Shown here in pieces: positions 13,841 through 31,048 of a DNA stretch of 64,000 nt. This DNA comes from Amorphochlora amoebiformis (Eukaryota; Cercozoa; Chlorarachniophyceae), in NCBI GenBank assembly GCA_054601695.1, contig BAAHQB010000105.1:496001-560000 (forward strand), read 5' to 3'. The notes under the pieces are model-generated. The model ran no database searches. It had not been told where the DNA came from and saw only the letters and a list, made by a program, of their open reading frames with translations. A program made the translations under genes and the position numbers. The first letter of the stretch is position 1. Each line of letters opens with the position of its first letter.

Positions 13841-13969
13841 TATGTATGCATGTGTTATCTCTATTCATGCATATTTTATACATAATGTATGTATATATAT
13901 ATATATAGATGCATCCAATTATGTTATATATATATGCATCCAGTTATGGTATATACATATATATTTCTA

Positions 13970-14023
<54 letters not shown>

Positions 14024-14047
14024 ATATTATTGCATACACATGTATAC

Positions 14048-14086
<39 letters not shown>

Positions 14087-14311
14087 CATATATGTATGTA
14101 TTTGTATATACATATATATAAATATATTAAATGTATACATATATACATATATATATATATATAATGTATATATATATATATATGTATGTATATATATATA
14201 TATATATGTATATATGCATGTATATACAATAGTAATATGTGATGTACATTTATTACGTAATTTTGTATGCGTAATAGTATGCTAGGTGTGTACGTGCGTG
14301 TACATGAATAC

Positions 14312-14370
<59 letters not shown>

Positions 14371-14386
14371 TGTATATATATATTAC

Positions 14387-14423
<37 letters not shown>

Positions 14424-14587
14424 ATTATATATGTACAATATACATATATATAATATATATATATTTATATATATATATATATATATTACAAATATATATA
14501 TATATATATATATAATATATATATTATATTTATATATATATATATACATACATGTATATCAATAATACACATGTGTGTAAATGTATT

Positions 14588-14627
<40 letters not shown>

Positions 14628-14691
14628 TATATGTATATTTTGAATTTTTATCATATAAGCATACTTATATATATTGCAAATATAAATATTT

Positions 14692-14744
<53 letters not shown>

Positions 14745-14798
14745 TAATCTTTATCATCGTACAAACATACTTATATATATATATATATGTATATATTA

Positions 14799-14859
<61 letters not shown>

Positions 14860-14877
14860 CATAATGTTTACATATGT

Positions 14878-14916
<39 letters not shown>

Positions 14917-15011
14917 ATATTTATATATGTACATTCTTATGTATATATTTTTTATAATATATAAATCACATACACATACATATTTATATTATCTTTTACA
15001 ATCTATGTATG

Positions 15012-15049
<38 letters not shown>

Positions 15050-15051
15050 GA

Positions 15052-15102
<51 letters not shown>

Positions 15103-15362
15103 TCTTACATAATATACACAACTATGGTACATATATTAAAGATAATAGTTCTACATATAATATATATATATATATATGTATGTTTATATATATATATATA
15201 TATATATATTCATAAATAACTTCTTAGATATATTTAATACACAAATCTAGTAGATATGTATATAATACTACCTATGGGTAAATATTATACATATATATAT
15301 ATATATTATATGTGTGTGAATAGTACAATTTGATAATATCTAATCTATTTATATATATATGT

Positions 15363-15418
<56 letters not shown>

Positions 15419-15555
15419 ATATATATATATATACATATAAATAATAAATATATATATATATACATATTTAAGAACTATATATTCAAATATATGCATATAT
15501 AGAGTTACATAATATGTAATGTACTATTTACATATAGAACATTATATATACATGC

Positions 15556-15608
<53 letters not shown>

Positions 15609-16005
15609 CCATAATGTATTATACAAATATAAACATGTATATACATAAATGTAAATCTATCTATATATATATATATATATACATATAAATATATATATAT
15701 ATATGTATGTATATATATAAACTATGAAAGCGATATATGCGTAAGTGTATATTCATATAAAAACTGTGTAGTAGACTTTACCTCTTCTTCCTCTTCCATG
15801 CCTAGAATCTGTATTCGCATTCCCCACTTTAGGTCCTCTAAGCGTTTATATTCCACTTGCTCCTGTGTGCATATACATACATAAATCTATAGATGTAAAT
15901 ATGTATTATATACATATATATATATATATGTAGATATACAATAGTTATATATGTATATGCATAAAGAAAAAATACATGTTTATATATGTTTAGTGCATAT
16001 TATAA

Positions 16006-16036
<31 letters not shown>

Positions 16037-16134
16037 TATATTATATATATATATATATATATATTTAACCTATGCAGTTATAACTTAATATATATATATA
16101 TATATATATGTGAATATATATATATATATATACG

Positions 16135-16169
<35 letters not shown>

Positions 16170-16316
16170 AATACATATATATGTATATGTTGCGTTTGTA
16201 TGTATAAAATATATATATATAGATATATATATTTATGTACATATATATATATATATATATTATAATATATGTGTATATATAATATATCTTTATATATATA
16301 TATATATAATATTTAA

Positions 16317-16365
<49 letters not shown>

Positions 16366-16577
16366 CATATATGTATATGTATAATATATATATATATATG
16401 AAATATCCATGTAAATACACACATAAACACATACACATACACACACATCATTCATATGTATATATACACACATACATATACACATATATATACATATGTA
16501 TATATGTATATATATATATATATATAAGATATAATTACATATATCTATATATATATATATATGTATATATATAATAT

Positions 16578-16624
<47 letters not shown>

Positions 16625-16795
16625 GATATAAATTGTATATAAATTATATTTATATTATATTTATTTATAATTATATATACATACATATTCTAATACGGAT
16701 ACATACATATACACATGTATATGTATATTATGTAGATACAAAATTACAAAATATATAGGCAGATATATATATATATATATATAGGAGTTATATAC

Positions 16796-16837
<42 letters not shown>

Positions 16838-18409
16838 ATGTTATATATCTGTATGCATCTATACTATATATATATATATATATTCATATTATATTTATAT
16901 GTGTATGTATATGTATATATATATTATATATATTATACATATATATATATATATACATTGTATATTACATATGTATATATAGATACATATGTATATATAT
17001 ATATATATAATGTACTTATATTTATATATATATATATATATTATATATATATATATATATATGTACGCATATATACATATATATACATATTACATATATA
17101 CATATATATATATATACTTACATATATATATAATATATATATATAAATATGTGTATATATATAGTTATATATATGTATAATATATATGTATAAATATATA
17201 ATACATATATATATATGGTATGTGTTATATTTATACATATATGTATGTATATATATATGTATGTGTATGTAGATATGGGTGTGTTTGTGTGTGATTAATG
17301 ATCATACCTGAATATAATCTAGACCTACCCATCCTTTCTTCATAGCTCGGAACGAAATCTATATATTTTTTAAAAATTACATATGAAATATGCATATATA
17401 TATATATATATGTATATTAAAATATACACATGTATTAATACACATATCAGTATACATACTTATGATATCCATATAGAAAAGGATATTAGTCATACATTTG
17501 TACGAAAAGGTTTGCATCAAGTTTTAAGTAACAGGAATGCTTATGAACTGTATACCTGACTGTTGTCTGCTTCTACGCGAATACCTCTAGGGTTGAAGGA
17601 AGATGTTTTTTCGGTAAATTCGACGTAGCTGCACCCGACCTGGTTCAGATCGCTTTGCTGTGGCTATAATTACACACAAATGGTATGTATATGGGTTTGC
17701 ATGTAATGTGTGTAATGTTTGCATTATACATGTGTATGTACATATAGTACCATATATATGTATATTTATATATATATATATATACAAATATATATATATA
17801 GTAGGGTTAGGGCTAAGGTTAGGATTAGGGTTAGGGTTAGATGAGGGTTAGGGTTAGGATTAGTAGTATCATCGACCAAACCTAATCCTAATACCGTATA
17901 ATGAAAATATTAGACACTAACACATATTCATAAATAACTCTTTTAAACAGGCATATTCTCTCTAGACCTACTACTCATCAATGTACCATATCCCTAACCC
18001 TAGCCCTAACCCTAACCCTAACCCTAACCTTAAACGTAATTCTAACCCTAACGCTACCTTAACCCAACCTTTACCTAACCCTAACCCAACGCTAACCCTA
18101 ATAACTCTAACCCTAACCCTAACCCTAACCCTAACCCTAACCTTAACTCTAATCCTAACCGTAACCCTAACCCTAACCCTAACCCTTACCCAAACCCTAA
18201 CCCTAAACCCTAACCCAACAATAATCCTAACCAACCCTAACATATGTTTGTAAAAACATATATGTATATGTACAATATATAAATATATATATGTATATAT
18301 ACATCTATACATATGTACATATTTATAAATGTATATATATGTCATATAAATATATACGGTATGTGTATATATGTATATACTGCATACATATACGCATATA
18401 TACATATGT

Positions 18410-18470
<61 letters not shown>

Positions 18471-18512
18471 CGTATGTGTGTATATGTAACATAGGTACAG
18501 TATACACATATA

Positions 18513-18562
<50 letters not shown>

Positions 18563-18625
18563 CGCATGTATATATATAAACATATACATAAATATAAATA
18601 TATATATATATGTGTATGTATATAT

Positions 18626-18657
<32 letters not shown>

Positions 18658-18662
18658 ATATA

Positions 18663-18697
<35 letters not shown>

Positions 18698-18886
18698 ATA
18701 ACACATACATATATGTACATGTATATAATTTTTTTATATTATGCATAGGCAAATGAAGATATATATATATATATATATGTATTGATACACACACACATAT
18801 ATATATGTATGTATGTATAAATATATATATATATATATATGTATGTATATAATTAATATATATAGCATTTTTAGATTATGCGTGGT

Positions 18887-18930
<44 letters not shown>

Positions 18931-19335
18931 TTATATTCGATATACGTATCTGTAAAATATATTTTTGTATATGTACATTTGTATAACTATATGAGTATAT
19001 ATATATATATATATATTTTTATATATATGGTATATATGTATGTATATCCATTTTTACATATACATGCATATATCTATATATATATATATATATAGACACA
19101 TATGTAATAGATATAGAAATATACATATATATATATATACAACCTCATTTGGGAGGTCTCTCTTCCATATTCCCACGGTCTGTCCGCTTGCCCCTCATAA
19201 TATATGTGTATATGTATATAATATATATATACAAATATATACACAGATGTATATATTTGTATGGTATACATTATGTATATCATATGTATATATGGCATAG
19301 ATACTTTATACATCAATAATATATATACATACATA

Positions 19336-19373
<38 letters not shown>

Positions 19374-19494
19374 TTATTGATTTATATATTTCTATATATA
19401 TATATATTTAATATATGTGTGTATATTCATAATGCATAGATTTTCCATGAGAACGCAGACATATCACATAAACAGGTACATATGAAATCAATAT

Positions 19495-19530
<36 letters not shown>

Positions 19531-19675
19531 TCATGTAAGCGTAAATAAACACATATATATATATATATGTATTTGTATACATAAGTACATATATATATAT
19601 ATATATACTTATATATGTATGCATACTATATATTTAACACCATGGTACGTGGAGTTCGGCCCAAATCCCATCCAT
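13098..19675 (-). CDS. Gene B exons 30-35 and stop
   Basis: Exons: 30 19649-19675 (27 bp), 31 19144-19193, 32 17556-17657, 33 17308-17358, 34 15782-15862, 35 13098-13292. Peptides: [81 protein letters not shown] ending in EEEEE, and [20 protein letters not shown] running to the stop after DREVTHP. Exons 33 and 34 have good donors (GTATGA, GTAAAG). The acceptor of exon 35 is uncertain: AAAAAG at 13293-13298 keeps phase 0 but lacks a pyrimidine tract, and the frame is open further upstream to about 13360. The C-terminal 90 residues are strongly charged and probably helical or coiled coil. Confidence 0.68.
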
Positions 19676-19732
19676 CTTACTTGACGGAAATCTATATATA
19701 TATATATATATATAATGTGTATATATATGTAA

Positions 19733-19770
<38 letters not shown>

Positions 19771-19867
19771 GTATATATATACGTATATTATATATATATA
19801 TGTATATATATATATGTGTGTGTGTATATTTATATTTATATTTATTTATGTACTCTTATACACATGA

Positions 19868-19903
<36 letters not shown>

Positions 19904-20326
19904 AAATAACTATATGAATATGTGAATGCACTTTAAAACGGATATAAATTCTAAATATAAAACGAAAAAATACACCAAAATAACGCAGCAGCTATAGAAT
20001 AAAACATATATTTGGCTCAAGATTAGCGATGTTTTAGGGATCTAGGATTGGACATACCTTTGGCTAAACGCATGGCCGTACCGACACGCGCGACGTGTGA
20101 GAAGGCGGAATGGGAATCTGGAATCGAGCTCGTCTGATTTTTTGGTGTAAATGTGTATTTAGTGATGTGTGTAAGCGGATGAATGTGCACTATATATACT
20201 ATTTACACATGCATATATATGTATAATATGTATATATATATATGTATATATATATACATGTGTGTATATATATACATATGTAAATATATACATATATATA
20301 TGTTCATATATTATATATGTATATAT

Positions 20327-20362
<36 letters not shown>

Positions 20363-21693
20363 AATATATTTAAATATATATTACATATATATTTATATTC
20401 ATATGTACATTAAGTTGAAACAATCACTTACATATGCTTATAGATATACCAATACATATGTATGTATATATATTATACATATATATACATATATAATATA
20501 TATATAAGTATATATACATACATATATAAAATATAATAATTTTACATATATATACACATATATATACATATACATATATATATATATATAACTATCTATG
20601 CATGTATACATGTATATGTATGTTGTCCAAAAAGCAGGAAAAAAAGAAGAAACGCAGATATTCAGACAAACAGACCGTGTAATGTATCATCCCATTTGCC
20701 GTAATTACATACGTCATATTTTGATACAAGTTATCCTCGAGTATAGGCGACCCAATAGCGCTCACCCTTAGCCTCCGATTCTTTTAAGATGAAAAGGTCA
20801 GCCTAAATGCGATTTAAGACCCTAACCTTAACCCTAAACCTATCCTTACATTATGACTACTCGAACACTGGCCTCCAAACCAAACCCTAACCCAACTCTA
20901 ATGCTGACATTGGGATGCGTTAGCATGTTAGGAGAGAGAGGAGACGCAGAGGAAAGAAGAGAGATAGAGGCATAGGGAAATATGCGTGTGTGGGAGTGGC
21001 ACCGAGCAAGAGCCAGAGAGAAAACGAGAGCAGGAGAATGAGAAAATAAAAGACAGAAAGACGAAAGTAGGGTTAGAGAACCTCGCCATCTCTTCGTTCG
21101 AAGTGATACTCGAATTTAAGCACGGGCTCTCGCTGTGGGTTAGTGTTCGAGTTAGTGTTGGGGTCAGCGGCTCGGGTTTGATTTCGATCTGAAGGAGCAT
21201 GTTAACAGCCTGTGTGAACATGCATACAGCGTGTAAGAGCATTTTTACTGGCCGTAAAAACATGTTAAAATTTGAGTCTATTTCTATACTGGCCGCGTAA
21301 ATATGCAGATGGATGTTTAATACAATGGGAACATGTTCAATGGCTGTAAATAAATAAATGGGTGTTTAGAAGCTGTGAGACCATGTCTTGAGTTATGAAA
21401 ATATGTATGTGGCTAGTATGCAAGCCCTTTGTTTATGGATTTTGGTTCCAAGGCTTAAACAAAACCGAAAGTTTGCAACCTCTGCGATATTTGGATTATG
21501 TTAAAGTGAGTCAGGTAAACTAAAATCCAAATTTAAAAATTGCCACTTACCCTAACCTTTGACCTAACCCTTTAACCAACCCTAATCCTAACCTCATCGG
21601 GATGGATCGGATCCTCTTCATCGTCATCAAGTGCTACAACATGTAAATATTATAATGGAAATATATATATATATATATATGTATGTATATAAC

Positions 21694-21724
<31 letters not shown>

Positions 21725-21772
21725 CATATATAGGTATGTATGCATATGTGTAGATCTATATACATATATATG

Positions 21773-21811
<39 letters not shown>

Positions 21812-21915
21812 ATATATATATATATATGTATATGTGTGTGTGCATATGTAGAAATGAGTATGCATATTATGTATATTTCTCTCTTTCCCTTTCTCTCTCT
21901 CTCTCTCTCTCTCGC

Positions 21916-21978
<63 letters not shown>

Positions 21979-22105
21979 GTGTCTGTGTGTGTGTGTACAT
22001 TTCTATGCGTATGTCTGTATATATACATATACATATATATATATACACACATATATATATATGTGTGTGTACATTTCTATGCGTATGTCTGTATATTATA
22101 TATAC

Positions 22106-22152
<47 letters not shown>

Positions 22153-22225
22153 CATATATGTATATATATATATATAATATATATACATATATGTGTACAT
22201 ATGCATGTAGTATATATATATATAC

Positions 22226-22273
<48 letters not shown>

Positions 22274-22440
22274 TATATATATATATATACATATACATAT
22301 ATCCACATATATTCTGTATATGTGTAGTACATATATATGTAAATATATATATATATAATTTATGTACTTGTATACATATATACATATGTCCTATGCACCT
22401 AGCATGTCTTCTGAGGTGCCAAAGTCCGGACGGAGACCTT

Positions 22441-22481
<41 letters not shown>

Positions 22482-22606
22482 CATATATATATATATACAA
22501 TATATATATATATGTATGTATATATTGCGAGTGCATTTTATGTATGCATACAAATATATATTTTTTATATACGACATTATATAAATATGCAACATTATTT
22601 ACATAT

Positions 22607-22691
<85 letters not shown>

Positions 22692-23041
22692 CACGCACAT
22701 TTATACGTTATATATACATCTATATATAGAGAGAGATTTATATATTTATTTATATATGTACATATTTAATAGCATATATGTATGCCTACATCATACACCT
22801 AATACACACATCACACATATATGTATGGATATTTGTATATACATATATTAAAGGTATTGACATATATAAACATATAAAGTATATGCTTTCGGATGGCGTT
22901 GGTACGTGAAGAGAGCATCTCTTTGCCTCTTATATACAGAGAATCAATCAGGCCCGTTCCACGAGAAATGCCAAGAAGAACAGGGGGGGTGGGTTCAACC
23001 TGTATGCATAAGCATATATGAGCGAAGTATGTATACATATA

Positions 23042-23083
<42 letters not shown>

Positions 23084-23594
23084 CGAAGTATGTATACATA
23101 TATGTACATATATACATATATATACATATATATATATGTATGTATATATACATATATATGTAAATATATGTATAAACATATACGTATAGATATAAATGTA
23201 TACATATATTATAATATATATGAATATATACAATATGTGCATTTTTACGTATCATTCTTCGACGGCGCTACCCCCAACTATCGTAACATATAAAGAAATG
23301 CATATATCCATTATTATATATCAATATACATATAAATATGAATACAATATATATATATGTATATATATATATATTATATATATATTATATATATATATAT
23401 ATTCATATGATAAAATGTATCTATTAACACCCGTACATATATACATACATGTATAAACATTCATCGGTATGCATAATATGTTCAAGTAGATGATGTTACA
23501 TCTTCTTCTTTATCGTGGATGGATATCCATAGTGTGCCTGAAATATTATTTATATATATATATATATAAATCAATAAAAATGTATGAGCTTTAT

Positions 23595-23625
<31 letters not shown>

Positions 23626-23669
23626 GTATACATTCAAATGCATATATATATAATATATATATATATATC

Positions 23670-23719
<50 letters not shown>

Positions 23720-23803
23720 CCATTACATATATATATATATATATATATATACGTATATATATATATATATATATTAGATACACTGGGCATGGGTCTTTAT
23801 ACT

Positions 23804-23834
<31 letters not shown>

Positions 23835-24088
23835 CGTATATGTATATATATATATGTATATATATATATTTGTATGTATATATATAAATATATATATATA
23901 TGTATATATATATACATGAATATATATAGCGTTTAGGTATATATATATATATACATATAAATTTACATACATATATATTTTTATGTATCTACACGTACTT
24001 GTAGAACCGTATGTAATGTATACGTTTCTTTGAATACATGTACATGTAATCTAAATATATGGAAATACATCTATGTAATATATATGTA

Positions 24089-24127
<39 letters not shown>

Positions 24128-24189
24128 GATTTATTCAAATATGTAATATTATGTATATATTCACATGTATATATTACATATATATATAC

Positions 24190-24225
<36 letters not shown>

Positions 24226-24422
24226 GTATATATATATGTATAAATATATATATATATGTATATATATACATATATATATTATTATGTGTGGGTGTATAAT
24301 ATACCCATATCATTTGACCGTTCAACATGCACAGTACGACCACTACCAATGGAAGGTACCTACAATAAAGGATATATATATATATATGTATAAAAATTAT
24401 ATATAAAAATATATACTGTAGT

Positions 24423-24463
<41 letters not shown>

Positions 24464-24556
24464 GCATATTGATATTTATATTTATAACAAATGTACATTA
24501 ATATACATATATATATATAGTGTATTATGTATGTATTTATATATATATATATAGTA

Positions 24557-24597
<41 letters not shown>

Positions 24598-24599
24598 AA

Positions 24600-24633
<34 letters not shown>

Positions 24634-24687
24634 AATGTATATATATACGTCTAAATTTGCATAAGAATGTATTTCATAATATATTTA

Positions 24688-24732
<45 letters not shown>

Positions 24733-24806
24733 TGTATAAATGTATATATATATATATAATTATATATTATATATTATATATTATATACATATATATATAT
24801 ATATAA

Positions 24807-24858
<52 letters not shown>

Positions 24859-25011
24859 GTGTTTACTTAGTATAATGTATATATGCATATACCCTGGGTA
24901 CAACTATGGGAATATCCGTCAGCACCTCCTCGTGACCCTCTGGTAGCGACGGGGATTCCCGAAATGAACTAATTCATACATGCAGTTACAATGAGATATA
25001 TATATGTTTCT

Positions 25012-25062
<51 letters not shown>

Positions 25063-25119
25063 ACACATATGCATACACATATACATATGTATAAACATAC
25101 AAATATACATTTATATAAA

Positions 25120-25151
<32 letters not shown>

Positions 25152-25229
25152 CTGTATAATTATACATAACTAATTTTCATTTAGTACACATATGAATGGC
25201 CAGAAATTGACATAATGTTAGCATACATG

Positions 25230-25260
<31 letters not shown>

Positions 25261-25271
25261 CACATACATGC

Positions 25272-25305
<34 letters not shown>

Positions 25306-25855
25306 TTATTAATTTTCCCAAAATTTATTAACACACATGCTGACACCTTTCCTGTAAAAACACGTCCACACACAAGATTGTACAAATGCTGTAACGTTAC
25401 ATGTGTACCGAAGAGATACTCTTAGATGATAATATGCTCCAGGAGAAGGGTACAAAAGTGCAGGTAGGGCTTGAAGTCGAACCTTAGGGTTAAATTAGGA
25501 ACAGGTGTGCTTAGGATTCGTGAGGGTTGGGGTTAGGATTAAGGGTAAGGTGAAGTTTGGGAAGTTGTGTGAGGGTTTGAATTACGGGATGCATTAGGGT
25601 TAGAGGAAGGGTGAGGGTACGGTTAGGGCTAGGATAAGTGTTTGGGTTAGGGTTCGTGTGGGGTTAGAGTTGGCACTTGGAATAGATTTATATGTATTAT
25701 TATATATTTCTTCATATATATATATATTTATATATTTATATATATATATATATACATACATACACACCTGTATTATATGGAATACATAGCAATGTTTTTT
25801 TTCCATAATATTCATGGTAAAGCTTTCTACACTCTCTCGCTATATATAATATATA

Positions 25856-25931
<76 letters not shown>

Positions 25932-26726
25932 CCCTCCCTCCGCTTCATCTCTCGCTCTCGTTGGTTTTGCTCGCGTATATGAGTGTGGCGGCGGCTTATA
26001 ACCCGTTTCAATATGTACACGACAACTTTTACGATGTATACTATCTGTGTAAACATGTTACACCTGAGAAAGCGGTCGTGAAAACTGTCACATGAAGGGC
26101 TCACAACCAAAACAATAGCGTATGTGGTGGCCGTGTAACTATATACATGCCTCTTACGAGCCTAATTTAATATGTGCTAGCCGTGCAAATGTGCACGCGG
26201 CTTTTAGTTGCTGTACAACTTATGAGAGCTTGCATTTTTTAAAATGCGTACAAAAGTGTCCTTCTCTCTACAATCTCGCTTTCTTCTCTCTCTAAAGATG
26301 CAGATAAGAGAAAGAGAGATATGAGAGTTAGGAAAGAAAGAGAAGAGTAAGAGAAGAAAGAGAGAGGGAGAGAGAGAGAGAGCTCATTTGTTTCTCTCTC
26401 ACTCAAATGAATCCCACCTCCCTGGATGAATTCGGCCGTATTCTAAGCGTTGCCAGACGTATAGGGTCGGGCCTGAAGCTGAGTCTTAGAGGTTTTGCGT
26501 TCTCCAGGAGACTGTACTTAAGATTAAGGATATCCAGCCGTTTATGCCAATTTCTGTTATGAATCTGGTAGGGTTAGGGTTCGGGTTAGCTTAGAGTCAA
26601 GGTTAGGGGTTAGGTTAGGGTTAGGGTAGGGTTAGCGTTAGGGTTAGGGTTAGGGTTAGTGTTAGGGTTAATAAAGTAGGCCGACACCTTAGATATAGGG
26701 TTAAGGTGGGGCGCCACCTTAGCTAC

Positions 26727-26776
<50 letters not shown>

Positions 26777-26807
26777 CATACATATATATATATATATATA
26801 CAAGTAT

Positions 26808-26844
<37 letters not shown>

Positions 26845-27075
26845 ATATGTGTATATAGCTATATATATATGTAATTATATATGTATAATATATCTATATA
26901 CATATATATATATGTTTATATTACATATTTATATATACATACATGCACATGTATACATATATATCTATTTATGCATGTGTATGTAAAAAACTTTGTGTAA
27001 ATAAATAAATACACACACACATATATACATATTTATATGTATGTATGTGTGTGTGTATGTGTGTATATGCATGTA

Positions 27076-27109
<34 letters not shown>

Positions 27110-28131
27110 ATATAAATATATATATATATATATGAATATAACATATAGATATATACATGTATGTATAGCTAAGGTGGCACTCTACTATAACCCTATATAT
27201 AGCTCAGGTGGAGCCACCTCAACCCTATATACGTATAGCTAAGGTGGCGCCCCACCTTAAACTACATATATATATCTGGATATATGGCTAAGGTGGCGCC
27301 CCACCTTAATCCTGTAGCTGAGGTGCTTCCCACCTCAACCCTGATATAGCTAAGGCGACCCCAGGTGGCGCCCCACATAGGTTTAGAGATAAGGGAAAGT
27401 TTCTTAGGAGACTATTAGGGTTAGCATAATTAGAGAGACTTAAGTCTAGTGTGAGATAAGACCTAAGGTTGAGCCGAAAATATCATGTTTAATTCGCCCC
27501 AACCTGGCCTTAAACATCACCCTACCCCCCCCGTCCTGACAATAATCCTAATCGAATCATAGCCTTAATCCTAGTCATTACCTTAAACCTTAGTCCCAAG
27601 CGTAACCCTAAGCCTGACTCTAGCTAACCGTGACCCTAACCCTAATCTAAACTGACCCATGTTAAGCAGCTTCTAACCCTAACCCTAACCCTGACCAAAT
27701 CATTAGGCAAACAGTTTGCTAACCCTAACTCTATTATCCTCCGTCATGGGATAGGGGAAAGGGTTATGAGTAGGTTAGGGTGAGGGTTAGGGCTAGGTCT
27801 AGGGTTAGGGTAAGGGTTAGGGTTTGGTTAGGTTTAGGGTTAGGGTTAAGGTTAGGTTAGCGAGAGTTAGGGTTAGGGTTAGGGTTAGGGGTTAGACCCG
27901 TAAGGTTACTCGACCGTTTCGGAGATCGACGAATTCGATCTGTGTATATAAATATGTGTCTTTATATATCTGTAGACATATAAATATGTAAATGTTTGTT
28001 ACATGTTTTAGTTACATTTATACACACGCACACATATATATATATATATATATATATGTATATGTAATAAAGATTTCACTATATATATATATATATACCA
28101 CATATAATATATATATATATATAATATGTTT

Positions 28132-28172
<41 letters not shown>

Positions 28173-28747
28173 AGATAAACCTTCGGTCTCGCAAAAGTAG
28201 CTCTCAGGGCAATCACTCCTCCTACCTCCTTCTCCCATCCGATTCCCTATACATAAATTTATACCGTTTATATTATATTAACATACATATATGTATATAT
28301 ATATTAAGCATATAAATATGTATAGCTTGAACTCTCTCTGTTTTCCCCTCTGGATTTTTATCTATTTCCTATCTCTTTCTCTCTCCCCTCTCTCTCTCTC
28401 TCTTTCCTTTAGCTTTCTCTGTCTCTCTCTCTCCTCTATCTTTCTCGGTCTCTCAGTAACTCTCTCTCTCTCTGCCTCTCTCTTCCTACCTATACCTTCA
28501 GTTTTTCTCTCATCTCTCCATCTCTTCTCTCTCTTCCTACCTAATCCTTCTGTCTTACTCTCCTCTCTTCTTTCTCGATACCATGATACCCCCCGCAATT
28601 TTATTTTTTCCGTAATTCTTTCGGAATTCGTGAAGGCCGGACGTATTCAGCTCGCTTATTACGCTCACTTGTCCTGTACATGTATTTTAAGTATACTCGT
28701 ATGTATGTATATATACATATGTGTGCTTAGTAATGTACTTATGCATC

Positions 28748-28797
<50 letters not shown>

Positions 28798-28881
28798 AGT
28801 GTGTGTGTGTGTGTTTGTGTTTGTTCATGTGTTTATGTCTGTATGTATGTGTATGTGTTTTGTGTGTATGTGAATACATAC

Positions 28882-28928
<47 letters not shown>

Positions 28929-28939
28929 TATATACACAC

Positions 28940-28993
<54 letters not shown>

Positions 28994-29399
28994 GATATGT
29001 AAAGATATATATGCATATGTATATATATATATACTATATGTAATGTAGACATATATTACATGTGTATACGTACATGTATACATATATATATATACATATA
29101 TATATATATATGTACCTACATCATGCATATGAACACATTTACATACACACATACACTCATCAATACATACATACATCATATGTACCCCCGAGAGGCTTTG
29201 AAACTCGAGAAATCCACCGGAGATCACCCTCCCTGGAATCCTCAGGGGTAATGGTGGGGTGTGGGAGGGGAGAGGACGGAAGGGTAGAGGGGGAGTAAAG
29301 GAGGAGAGAGGGATGATTCATGTCGCGAAGAGCACTGCAATTATGAGCATGAATATGTGTGTATATGTTTTTGTTGTACATTTACATGGGTATTGATTG

Positions 29400-29470
<71 letters not shown>

Positions 29471-29615
29471 TGTGTGTATGTGTATATGCTCACATATATA
29501 CACATAGATATTATACAATCTAAAAATACATAAGTATGTAACTGCATACATATATGTATATACATATATATATATATATGACATGCCAAGATTTTATTAC
29601 ACAATACTATAAGTA

Positions 29616-29652
<37 letters not shown>

Positions 29653-29696
29653 ACACATATTTTTATATATACATATGTATGTGTATATACAAGTGA

Positions 29697-29736
<40 letters not shown>

Positions 29737-29849
29737 ATATATTTATATATATATATATATATACATAATACAAATGCACAATTTATGTGTACATACGCTT
29801 TCCTGTAGACTAATGGATCGCCATCGAGTGTACTTATCACATGTAGACC

Positions 29850-29900
<51 letters not shown>

Positions 29901-30107
29901 CTATGTATGTATGTATGATATACAACATATATAAATATATACATTATACGTACAGGTATATATATATATATAATGTAAATATATATATATATATATATAT
30001 ATGTGTGTAAATATATATATATATATATACATACATAAATATATATTTGTATGTATATTTATATACATATATATGTATATATGTATGTATATGTATGTAT
30101 ATATATT

Positions 30108-30141
<34 letters not shown>

Positions 30142-30172
30142 GATATGTATGTAGATATGCATATAAATGTGG

Positions 30173-30228
<56 letters not shown>

Positions 30229-30574
30229 GTTTCTATGTTTAAATATACATCCACATATACATATTATATACATATATATACATTTCTTGTACCCCTAGTT
30301 CACAGACCTACACCCTAAACCCGCCTGAGTCAGCCTACACTTCCGAAAAACACACCACTTAATCCTAATTCGTACCCACCCATATCTGAGCAGAGGTTCA
30401 GGAAGGTATTGGGACATCTATCAGCTCGGACCACGGCGCAGTTACAACCCATCGCGCGGAGACTTACGATGGCGAGACTAGGAATATATCAAAATATATG
30501 TGCGAGTTGAGGGTATGTTTCTCTTTGTGTGTGTGTGTGTGGATATGTATAGAAATTGATATTTACAGAAACAA

Positions 30575-30616
<42 letters not shown>

Positions 30617-30664
30617 AATTTAGATTATATACATGGGTGTTATAATATTATGTGTATAATATAC

Positions 30665-30712
<48 letters not shown>

Positions 30713-30973
30713 TATAAAATATTTGCTTTATGGATGGGTACCGCATCACTGCCTCTCGCTCCCAGAGACTCTCAAGGGAATCTCCAAAACTCTCCAGAGA
30801 TCTCAGAACGTCCCGAAGTGTCTCTGGAATGCCTTTCTGGTATGAACATCACGAAATTCAGTAATCCTCTCGCCTTTTTTATGTTTTTCCTTTTCGAGTT
30901 GCATAAAGGTTTTCTTAGAGAATTAAGGGCAACCGGAGATTTGATCGGAAGTGTTAGGGATCGATATTGATTT

Positions 30974-31006
<33 letters not shown>

Positions 31007-31007
31007 G

Positions 31008-31048
<41 letters not shown>

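Noticed and set aside
17990-18241. True chromosome end or subtelomere
   Set aside because: Arrays are short, degenerate, in both orientations and flanked by exons of one gene; they are interstitial.
26407-26562. Plus-strand 51-codon ORF beginning [14 protein letters not shown]
   Set aside because: It overlaps the antisense of gene B exon 22, which is needed for phase continuity; no family resemblance and no plus-strand gene context.
30650-30970. Plus-strand ORF ending in [16 protein letters not shown]
   Set aside because: Mostly the antisense of gene B exon 16 (30742-30836) preceded by translated TA repeat; the minus-strand exon fits splice sites and phase on both sides.
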